A stretch of DNA of 17,011 nucleotides from an uncultured Collinsella sp. (lineage in GTDB: Bacteria > Actinomycetota > Coriobacteriia > Coriobacteriales > Coriobacteriaceae), in contig CABSDO010000041.1 of NCBI GenBank assembly GCA_902476475.1, positions 1-17,011 of the forward strand. The letters run 5' to 3'. Shown here piece by piece: positions 7,104-13,556 of this stretch. The notes beneath the pieces were generated by a model. That model was not told the DNA's origin. It saw only the letters and a list, made by a program, of their open reading frames with translations, and did not search any database. Within the stretch, counting starts at the first letter, position 1. Every line of letters starts with the position of its first letter. A program made the translations under genes and the position numbers.

Positions 7104-7117
7104 CGAACGTCTGTTCT
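7104..7117 (-). promoter_or_regulatory. LexA (SOS) box upstream of ruvC
   Basis: The plus strand reads CGAACGTCTGTTCT, containing the perfect GAAC-N4-GTTC core of the Gram-positive/actinobacterial LexA consensus (CGAAC-N4-GTTCG); 9 of 10 specified bases match. On the minus strand it directly abuts TATTCT (7122-7117), a plausible -10 element, so bound LexA would block transcription of ruvCAB. The position and the target genes both fit SOS control. LexA binding itself is inference. Confidence 0.7.
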
Positions 7118-7184
7118 AGAATAACACAACGCTAGCCCTATAAGTCAGCCGAGATCGAATTGTAGGTTGAGTATACGCAAGCGA

Positions 7185-7282
7185 GCGCCCGCCAGAGCGA
7201 GCAAGGTGCCTTGAAAGAGGAGGGCATTGACCTGGCGGTCATGTCCGACGATTGAAAGGCAGATTGCCGCTCTGGCGGGCGC
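7185..7282. repeat. 98-bp nested palindrome, possible structured RNA
   Basis: Perfect 15-bp outer arms (7185-7199 with 7268-7282) continue inward, after a bulged A, with GCAA/TTGC (7201-7204 with 7264-7267). Next come TGCCTT/AAGGCA (7207-7212 with 7256-7261) and a separate inner hairpin TGACC-TGGC-GGTCA (7228-7241). About 25 base pairs therefore stack in one arm. It begins 8 bases after the stop codon of the NAD synthetase homologue and lies upstream of the ruvC promoter region. There is no U tract on either side, so it is not a standard terminator. It may be an RNA element or a palindromic repeat. Confidence 0.55.
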
Positions 7283-7290
7283 GCAGCGAC

Positions 7291-9276
7291 CTAGTTCTGA
7301 GAGAAGAACGGGAATTGTCGGGGATCAACCGGCGGATGCGGCATCGGGCCACCCTGGGGACTACCTTGCGAGCCACCCTGGCCGCCCATCATCTTATCGA
7401 TGGCGTCCTGAACCTCGCCCTCGAACTTTTTCATTCCCTCGTGTAAACGACGCTGACCGTCCTCAGAGCGCAGCTCCTCCATTTGCTCGGGCGAAATACC
7501 CAGTAGCTCGCCCAGCACGCCCATCATCTCGTTTCGCACGCGCTCGCTCGTATCCTCGTCAGCAAAACGGCGCACCTCGGCGCGCGCCAGCGAATCGACC
7601 GTCATACGCTCCTTGCCGTTAAGCCCCAGGTCGGACCACGCGAGCATATACGGCCAGGCACGCTCGGCAAACGAACGGGCCGAGACGATCGGCGCCATCG
7701 GCAACATGCGGCGGGCAGCCTCACCCTGTCGAACGAGCATCATCAGCAGCGAGCAGGCCTCAGGCTTGCCAGCGGCCATCGGGATGTCGTCGAAAGATCG
7801 ATTGCGGTCCACGTGCGCCTCGAGCGCGCCATCGACCTCACCCGGCTCAAGCCCGCCGAGCAGCTGTGCCGCACGGTCGAGCATATCGACCGGACCGTCG
7901 AGCGTCGAGAGCGCCTGCGCCAGCACGCGCTCCATACAATCTTCCACTGCGTTGAGCGTCACGAGCTCTTGGGGCACCACGGCAGACGTGCGGTTGCGCA
8001 CACGCGCCACAAACTCAAGCGTCGACAGGTACACATCGCCAAAGGGCGCAAAGTCGCCCTGGTAGCCGCCGCAAAGCGCCGGCGCCGCCAGCGCGTACTC
8101 GGTTTTGGACAGCGGGCTCAGCGCCATCGCACCCAGCTCGAGCGCCGTATCCTCCAGCATCAGGCCCAGCGTGCGCGAGCGCAGGCGCTCGGCATCGCCC
8201 GCCGACACGTCGCGATCGAGCACGCGCGCCGCATCCGGTGCATCGCGCTCGACGGTGCGAATGTGCAGACGCTCGGCGATGGCGCGGACGGCGGCACAGC
8301 GGGCAGCCTCGGCTTCTTCCTGCGCCGGCGTAAAGATACGGTTGCGCCCCAGCACCAGGCCAATCACATTGCGCGGGCCCAGAGCGTCGACGGCCAGCGC
8401 CGCCAGCAGGGACGACGGCAAGTCACCCTCGAGTGCCACCACAGCACGCGACGCACCGTGGGCTCGGGCGTTGTCGCGCACGGCGAGCACCAGCGCCTGC
8501 CACAGCCACTCCTCGGAACGGAACTCGGGCAGTTCGTGATCCTCCAGGGCATCGAGCATCACGCCGCGCTGAATCTCCTGAACCAGCAGGCTCTCCTCAA
8601 AGCACGGCGCCTGGGCCACCACGCGACCGCAGTCGTCGAGCACAAACGAGCCGCCGGTATACACCGACTCGTCGTACGCACCGACCGGCGCCATGCAGGC
8701 AAACCACACGCTGCGCTTAGATGCGATCTTGCGGTAGGCTCCGCTGCGCACGGCGGCGATCGCGGCGGTCTCGCGGTCGGTCATATCGAATGCGTTGAAC
8801 TGGAAATAGGCAATGAGGTCGACGCCGGTCGGCAGCATCTCGAGCTCGCGGTCCAGGTCGAAGATCACCGCGATGCGCACGCCGTCCACGTCGAACACCG
8901 GCGGCGCCCAACGCGCGTCGTTGTTCTCGCCACGCTGCAGGGCAATGCTCGCACGCGCGGGTACCACACGACCGTCTTTGAGCATCATATAGTCGAGCAG
9001 GGGCTGGCCCTCAAACGAAACCGCTGCGGGCACGATGCAGATCATATCGAGCTCTTGGATACGCTCGGCGACGCCGGTCAAGCCGGCAAGCATGTCGTGC
9101 TCAAAATCGGCAGCGCCCACCAGGCCGCCGGGCAAGGCTCCCATAAAGAGCGGAGCCGGCACGCACAGCACGCGCGCACCGCGCTCGTGGGCCAGACGCG
9201 CCTGGTCCTCGATGCGACCGCAGATACCCTCAATATCACCCAGGCGTATATCGATCTGTGCAAGTGCGAGCTTCAT
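7291..9276 (-). CDS. NAD synthetase (glutamine-dependent)-like protein, probable pseudoenzyme
   Basis: A 661-residue protein with the two-domain layout of glutamine-dependent NAD synthetase: nitrilase-like amidase (about 1-240) then adenylating synthetase (about 255-430). The fold is clear from MKLALAQIDIRLGDIEG and LLAALAVDALGPRNVIG. The catalytic residues seem lost. The amidase Glu is A41 (VPAP instead of FPEL), the Cys position is D140 (IFDLD instead of ICEDL), and no Lys occurs between residues 101 and 182. The synthetase SGGIDS pyrophosphate loop reads EGDLPS (283-288), and the Lys of DVPKT is L417. A novel helical C-terminus (about 430-630) and a Gly/Gln/Pro-rich tail (631-661) follow. 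The frame is intact throughout, arguing for a maintained non-catalytic or changed function rather than decay. The start has a weak AAAGGG upstream. The gene stands after dfx and its terminator. Confidence 0.85.
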   Translation of the reverse strand: MKLALAQIDIRLGDIEGICGRIEDQARLAHERGARVLCVPAPLFMGALPGGLVGAADFEHDMLAGLTGVAERIQELDMICIVPAAVSFEGQPLLDYMMLKDGRVVPARASIALQRGENNDARWAPPVFDVDGVRIAVIFDLDRELEMLPTGVDLIAYFQFNAFDMTDRETAAIAAVRSGAYRKIASKRSVWFACMAPVGAYDESVYTGGSFVLDDCGRVVAQAPCFEESLLVQEIQRGVMLDALEDHELPEFRSEEWLWQALVLAVRDNARAHGASRAVVALEGDLPSSLLAALAVDALGPRNVIGLVLGRNRIFTPAQEEAEAARCAAVRAIAERLHIRTVERDAPDAARVLDRDVSAGDAERLRSRTLGLMLEDTALELGAMALSPLSKTEYALAAPALCGGYQGDFAPFGDVYLSTLEFVARVRNRTSAVVPQELVTLNAVEDCMERVLAQALSTLDGPVDMLDRAAQLLGGLEPGEVDGALEAHVDRNRSFDDIPMAAGKPEACSLLMMLVRQGEAARRMLPMAPIVSARSFAERAWPYMLAWSDLGLNGKERMTVDSLARAEVRRFADEDTSERVRNEMMGVLGELLGISPEQMEELRSEDGQRRLHEGMKKFEGEVQDAIDKMMGGQGGSQGSPQGGPMPHPPVDPRQFPFFSQN

Positions 9277-9314
9277 GGCTCAGCCCTTTCCGTCGTAAAC
9301 CGTCGCTATCGCAG

Positions 9315-9348
9315 TAAAAGCGCCGGCCGCAAGATGCAGTCGGCGCTT
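9315..9348 (-). terminator. intrinsic terminator after the desulfoferrodoxin gene
   Basis: On the minus strand AAGCGCCG (9348-9341) pairs with CGGCGCTT (9325-9318) around a 15-base loop, and the transcript continues in U residues, TTTTAC from the arm end. It lies 45 bases past the dfx stop and separates dfx from the NAD synthetase homologue. Confidence 0.7.
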
Positions 9349-9393
9349 GCATGTGCATATGCTAGCTATGATACCCCGAGCGGGGGCGCGCTC

Positions 9394-9756
9394 CTAGAAC
9401 GTCGCGGACCACAGCCCGTGCAGGTTGCAATAGGCATAGACGGTACCGGTCTTGGAGCCGCCGGCAAAAAACGTCGAGGGCTTCATGCCGGGCTGGAGGT
9501 AGTGGACCTCCAGACGGCCCTCGGCCTCGAGGGCAATCCACTCGATGTAGTGCTCGGGCACCATAGGATGCTCGACCGAGCCCACGCGCGCACGGATCAC
9601 GTGACCGTCGCGCTCGCTCTCGACGACGGGCACGTGCTTCTCGTGCGCCGCGTCCTCGGTGTTCGCGGTCAGCTCCGTGCAGCCGGTAGGGGTTGCAATG
9701 TCGTTGCCAAGGGCGGCAATGAGCTTGCCGTCGGGGTCCTTAAAGAATTTCGCCAT
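9394..9756 (-). CDS. desulfoferrodoxin-type superoxide reductase lacking the FeCys4 centre
   Basis: Reduces superoxide to hydrogen peroxide without making oxygen, a cytoplasmic defence of anaerobes. The 120-residue protein has the full catalytic Center II: H41 (EKHVPV, with the neighbouring E39-K40), H63 and H69 (GSVEHPMVPEHYIEW), C110 and H113 (YCNLHGLW). Its N-terminus aligns with the desulforedoxin-like domain of desulfoferrodoxins, but the four cysteines that hold the rubredoxin-like Center I are gone; only C26 remains. The ATG at 9756 is fixed by AAGGAG 6 bases upstream; the longer frame to 9864 is not supported. Its own terminator follows and a hairpin lies in its leader, so it is probably transcribed alone. 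The electron donor is not evident nearby. Confidence 0.92.
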   Translation of the reverse strand: MAKFFKDPDGKLIAALGNDIATPTGCTELTANTEDAAHEKHVPVVESERDGHVIRARVGSVEHPMVPEHYIEWIALEAEGRLEVHYLQPGMKPSTFFAGGSKTGTVYAYCNLHGLWSATF

Positions 9757-9789
9757 GATGTTCTCCTTTGCTGATGTGCCGATGTTCTC

Positions 9790-9823
9790 GATGGTTCTTA
9801 TGCCCAAAGGCAAGCGAACCATC
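9790..9823 (-). promoter_or_regulatory. inverted repeat in the dfx leader
   Basis: GATGGTTC (9790-9797) and GAACCATC (9816-9823) are perfect 8-bp arms separated by 18 bases. That spacer itself holds a short GC hairpin (TGCC/GGCA). The element lies 33 bases upstream of the dfx ATG. It could be an operator or a leader hairpin. No regulator can be named from the sequence. Confidence 0.35.
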
Positions 9824-9927
9824 CACGGCATCGCAAATGAACACATAACGAGCGAGGCTAGCACCCGGGGTCAGAGCGCGCCGGCAACCCGGAGCCGTCT
9901 CAACAGTCCCGGTTGCCATCTGCGCAG

Positions 9928-12900
9928 CTAGCGCCCGTCGCCGCCGAGCAGCGCCAGAACATCCTCGCGGGTAAACAGCGCCGAGGAGATGCCGTCGCCG
10001 CCGAGCACGCTATTGACCAGGTCGCGCTTGGACTCCTGCATCTGCATGATGCGCTCCTCGATCGTGTCCTTGGCGATGAGCTTGTACACGGTCACGGTAT
10101 GTTGCTGGCCAATACGGTGCGCACGGTCGGTCGCCTGGTCCTGCGCGGCCACGTTCCACCACGGGTCGTAGTGGATAACCACGTCGGCAGCCGTCAAATT
10201 AAGGCCCACGCCGCCCGCCTTGAGCGAGATCAGAAACACCGGCACCTCGCCAGCTTGGAACTGCGCAACCATCTTGGCACGGCTCTCCTTGGACGAAGCG
10301 CCCGTGAGCTTAAGAAAGCCGATGTCCTCCTTGGCCAGGCGCTTGCCAATGATATCGAGCATGCCCGTGAACTGGCTGAACAGCAGAATGTGGTGCCCGC
10401 CGTCGAGCGCACCGTGCACGAGCTCCATGCAAGCGTCGAGCTTGGCGCTCCCCGCCTTGTAGTCCTCGTAGTGTAGATGCGGGTCGCAGCAGATCTGGCG
10501 CAGCTTGGTGAGCTCGGCGAGCACCTTAAGCTTGTCCTTCTTAAACTCGGATGCCTCGCGGTGCTGCACCTGCTGGGCGATGCGGTCTTGGTTGGCCAGG
10601 TAGAGCTTGCGCTGCTCGCCGGTGAGCTGCGCCATGACGGTGTCCTCGATCTTCTCGGGCAGGTCGGCCACCACGTCTTCCTTAACACGGCGCAGCACAA
10701 ACGGCGACACGAGCGCCTGCAGACGAGCGGCGCTGTCACCCTCGGCGTGCTCGACCGGGCTTTCGAAGCGCTTGGCAAACGACTCGCGCGTGCCAAGCAG
10801 GCCCGGCATCAAAAAGTCGAAGATGCTCCAGAGCTCGGACAAGCGGTTTTCGATGGGCGTGCCCGTCAGGGCAAAGCGCACGCCGGCAGGCAGACGCTTG
10901 GCGGCGTGCGCCACCTGCGTGAGCGGGTTTTTAATGTACTGGGCCTCGTCGAGCACCACACGGGCAAAGTCCTGCTCGGCATACTCGTCGATATCGCGCC
11001 GCATGAGGTCATACGACGTTACAACCACGTTATGCTCGTCAGCGCCGGCTATCTGCACGCGGCGCTGCGCCTTGGCGCCCACGATAGCGCACACGTCGAG
11101 CGAAGGCGCAAAGCGCTCCAGCTCGGCGGTCCAGTTATACACGAGCGACGCAGGGCACACCACGAGCGTGGGCTTGGCATCCCCCGCCTCCACGCGCGCC
11201 AGGATATGCGCGATCATCTGCAGTGTTTTGCCCAAGCCCATGTCGTCGGCCAAGATACCGCCGAGGCCCAGATGCTCGAGCGAACCGAGCCACTGGTAGC
11301 CGTCGACCTGATAGCCGCGCAGTGTGGCCTTGAGCGAGACCGGCACCGTAAAATCCATCTTGCCGAGCGTATCCAAGCGCTCGACGGTGCGACGGAATGC
11401 AGCGTCGCGATCGGCCTCGAGCGACGGCGTGCGCGCAAGCATGCTGTCGACAAACAGGGTACTCGACGCGGGAAGCGACACGCCGTCGAGCAGGTCGACA
11501 GCATCGACCCCCAGGTCCTCGGCAAGGCCAAACGCAGCACGCGCTCCCTCGTCCAGGCGAATGATGTCGCCCGACGTGAGACGCGCAAACGTCTGGTGGC
11601 GCTTGTAGGAGTCGAGGTAGATGGCAAGGTCTGCCGCCGAAAGGCCGCTCGCGCCCAGTTCAACATCGAGCAGGTTGCTCTTGACGGTCGCGCGCACCGA
11701 AAGCTTGGGCGCGGGACGCACCGAGATCTGGCGCAGGCGGTCGCTGAGCATGACCTCGCCCAGCTCGGACAAGGCGGCAAGACCCTCGGTGAGCAGGCAG
11801 AACAGGCTCTCGTCGTCGCGCTCCTCAAACGCCAGGCCGCCCTCGTGGAAATCGAAGTACATGGCAGCCGTGTCCATAACGCGAAACTCCGCCACCATGT
11901 CGCGGGGCGGCACGCCGGCGCGTTGGTCCTCGAAGGGGCTTCCCGGAGCACCCAGGCTAAAGAGATTTGCCGACCAATCACCGTAGGCAACCGTAATCTT
12001 GCAGGTCACAAGCCCGTCGTCGACACCGATTGCCATGGCAAAGCTCGGCTCGGGCGCCACGGTGTCGAGCACGGCGGGAGCGGTGAGGTCGGTGTATTCG
12101 CGCAGCACGGGCAGTGCCATGCGGCAGAATTCGCCCACCTGCTCGGCGGCGATATGGACCGGCGCGCGACAGGGCAGCAGACGCGACAGAAACGGTGCGG
12201 CATGCTGGGCAAACGCCGCATCGGCGCGGCGCGCGCGGTGCGTGTCGACCAGATAGGCAACGTCGCCCGAGGCAAAGCAGTATGCATCGGCGGGCAGGCG
12301 CAGGGCATAGCTGCCACCCGCCGCCGGCGCAATCTTGGCGGCAAGGAGCGGCGGACGTTTTGCCGAGGCCTCGTCCTCCCCTTCCGGTGTCGACTCAACC
12401 GTCACCTCGTAGGAACGATGTGTCGTCGTCCCCCGCGACCAGGCGGGCTCAAAGGAGATGGTCCGGCCACGCAGCAAGTCCAGCATGTATACGATGTCAT
12501 GCTCGGACAGCGGCAGCTGGCGCTCGGCGACAAAACCGCTACGCGCAAAGTCGTACGACGCCGAACGCGAACTCGTGATGTCGCTCAGATACACAACCGT
12601 TGCCACAACAAGGTCGAGCAGGCGCACCGAAACCTCGTCGAAGGCCTCGGGTGTATGGAGGAATGTGAGCTTTTTGCCGTACGAGAATGTGCCGCCGCGC
12701 ACGTAGGCGGCGGCCATGCCGTCGATGTCCTTGACCACGTAGGACACCGAGCCGCAGCGGATGCGAAGCTCGAGCGCCCAGCTAAAGCGGTCGGCAAACA
12801 GCGGATTGTAGTACGGCACCAGCGAGGGCTCCAACACCGCCTTGGGGGCATCGGGGTCGACAGTGCCGGCGAGCTTGCGGCGCATGCCCGCCAACTCATC

Positions 12901-13392
12901 CATGCGCGCGTCCGAAAGATCGGAGAGTGCCTTCATGAGGCTCGGGCTCGTGGGGACGGGCGCCGGGAAGGGAAAGTTAGGGTTGACCGCCGGTGCGGCA
13001 GACGCGGGACGCGCGGCTTGCTTAGGCGCCGCCGTAAACGTGCGAACCGGTGTGCGCAGCCCCTCAACAGGCTCAATGCCGCTGGCGTCCAGGTACGCCA
13101 GCGCCGTGGCGATGGCGTGCTTGCACATGCCGGGGTAGCGATAGGCAGCGGGGCAATCGCAGTCGTAGTCGATCACCTCGTGCTCGTCCATGTCGAGCGC
13201 CACGTGCGTCTTGTACAGGTCGCCGCGCGAGCCACGCACTGCACCCTCAACCGTCACGTTTTTGGAGAAGCGCGAGCCGCTGTCCTCGATCGACAGCACG
13301 GCGCCGTTGAGCATGAGCGAGCGGCCCTTCATAAAGGTGCCGCTCAGCGCCGCCTCTTTCCGGAGCGCCTGCACAAACGTCCCCTGCGCCAT
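9928..13392 (-). CDS. SWIM zinc-finger SNF2-family DNA helicase/translocase
   Basis: An ATP-driven double-strand DNA translocase of the bacterial SNF2 group, 1154 residues. A SWIM zinc finger comes first (C78-x-C80-x9-C90-x-H92). A long SNF2-associated region (about 180-660) precedes the two RecA-like lobes: Walker A DMGLGKT (717-723), DEAQ box (815-818), LTGTPIEN (842-849), then the C-terminal helicase domain with LLFSQF, AGGVGLNLTAAD and the arginine-finger motif ATDRAHRIGQ (about 1087-1096). The start at 13392 is set by GGAGG 5-6 bases upstream; a GTG six codons earlier lies upstream of that site and is unlikely. It follows dnaE in the same direction after a palindromic repeat. Standalone proteins like this are common in Gram-positive genomes and are linked to transcription or repair remodelling; the exact role is unknown. 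A 7-bp hairpin at 9883-9917 past the stop lacks a U tract. Confidence 0.93.
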   Translation of the reverse strand: MAQGTFVQALRKEAALSGTFMKGRSLMLNGAVLSIEDSGSRFSKNVTVEGAVRGSRGDLYKTHVALDMDEHEVIDYDCDCPAAYRYPGMCKHAIATALAYLDASGIEPVEGLRTPVRTFTAAPKQAARPASAAPAVNPNFPFPAPVPTSPSLMKALSDLSDARMDELAGMRRKLAGTVDPDAPKAVLEPSLVPYYNPLFADRFSWALELRIRCGSVSYVVKDIDGMAAAYVRGGTFSYGKKLTFLHTPEAFDEVSVRLLDLVVATVVYLSDITSSRSASYDFARSGFVAERQLPLSEHDIVYMLDLLRGRTISFEPAWSRGTTTHRSYEVTVESTPEGEDEASAKRPPLLAAKIAPAAGGSYALRLPADAYCFASGDVAYLVDTHRARRADAAFAQHAAPFLSRLLPCRAPVHIAAEQVGEFCRMALPVLREYTDLTAPAVLDTVAPEPSFAMAIGVDDGLVTCKITVAYGDWSANLFSLGAPGSPFEDQRAGVPPRDMVAEFRVMDTAAMYFDFHEGGLAFEERDDESLFCLLTEGLAALSELGEVMLSDRLRQISVRPAPKLSVRATVKSNLLDVELGASGLSAADLAIYLDSYKRHQTFARLTSGDIIRLDEGARAAFGLAEDLGVDAVDLLDGVSLPASSTLFVDSMLARTPSLEADRDAAFRRTVERLDTLGKMDFTVPVSLKATLRGYQVDGYQWLGSLEHLGLGGILADDMGLGKTLQMIAHILARVEAGDAKPTLVVCPASLVYNWTAELERFAPSLDVCAIVGAKAQRRVQIAGADEHNVVVTSYDLMRRDIDEYAEQDFARVVLDEAQYIKNPLTQVAHAAKRLPAGVRFALTGTPIENRLSELWSIFDFLMPGLLGTRESFAKRFESPVEHAEGDSAARLQALVSPFVLRRVKEDVVADLPEKIEDTVMAQLTGEQRKLYLANQDRIAQQVQHREASEFKKDKLKVLAELTKLRQICCDPHLHYEDYKAGSAKLDACMELVHGALDGGHHILLFSQFTGMLDIIGKRLAKEDIGFLKLTGASSKESRAKMVAQFQAGEVPVFLISLKAGGVGLNLTAADVVIHYDPWWNVAAQDQATDRAHRIGQQHTVTVYKLIAKDTIEERIMQMQESKRDLVNSVLGGDGISSALFTREDVLALLGGDGR

Positions 13393-13412
13393 CACTTCCT
13401 CCAATCTCACCC

Positions 13413-13541
13413 GGGGTAGCTAATTTGGGACGGGGCTATTTTAGCTACCCCCATATGTCGGTTGAGATGTATTCCGACCCCGACTCATTCGCCGTCAGTC
13501 AAAGGGTAGCTAAAATAGCCCCGTCCCAAATTAGCTACCCC
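13413..13541. repeat. REP/BIME-like palindromic element with perfect 38-bp arms
   Basis: Positions 13413-13450 and 13504-13541 are exact reverse complements over 38 bases, with a 53-base spacer. Each arm is itself a palindrome at its ends (GGGTAGCTAA with TTAGCTACCC, 10 bp). It starts 15 bases past the dnaE stop and ends about 20 bases before the SNF2 start, so it fills the intergenic space. On the minus strand the dnaE-proximal arm hairpin is followed by TTTG and may help end dnaE transcription. Perfect arm identity suggests recent origin or gene-conversion upkeep. Confidence 0.75.
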
Positions 13542-13556
13542 TCAGCAACGCCGTCC

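Noticed and set aside
7170..7175. A minus-strand TATACT as the ruvC -10 element
   Set aside because: No acceptable -35 at 16-18 bases. The TATTCT beside the LexA box fits the regulation better, though TATACT could be a second promoter.
7227..7622. A plus-strand open frame at the central palindrome with an AGAGGAGG sequence before a TTG
   Set aside because: The ribosome-binding-like sequence is tempting, but most of the frame is antisense to the NadE-like C-terminus, the start is non-ATG, and the first part is accounted for by the palindrome.
7813..9774. A 653-codon plus-strand open frame opposite the NadE-like gene
   Set aside because: It spans two minus-strand genes and their terminator. 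The composition is typical of antisense translation.
9883..9917. A hairpin after the SNF2 gene as an intrinsic terminator
   Set aside because: It has a 7-bp stem, a mismatch and a large loop, but no U tract on the minus strand.
9928..13392. The SNF2 helicase as part of an antiphage system such as DISARM
   Set aside because: No methyltransferase, nuclease or other defence partner is beside it. It sits between dnaE and housekeeping genes.
10477..13419. A 980-codon plus-strand open frame opposite the SNF2 helicase gene
   Set aside because: Same cause: a mirror of the helicase frame, Arg/His/Gly-rich, with no motifs.
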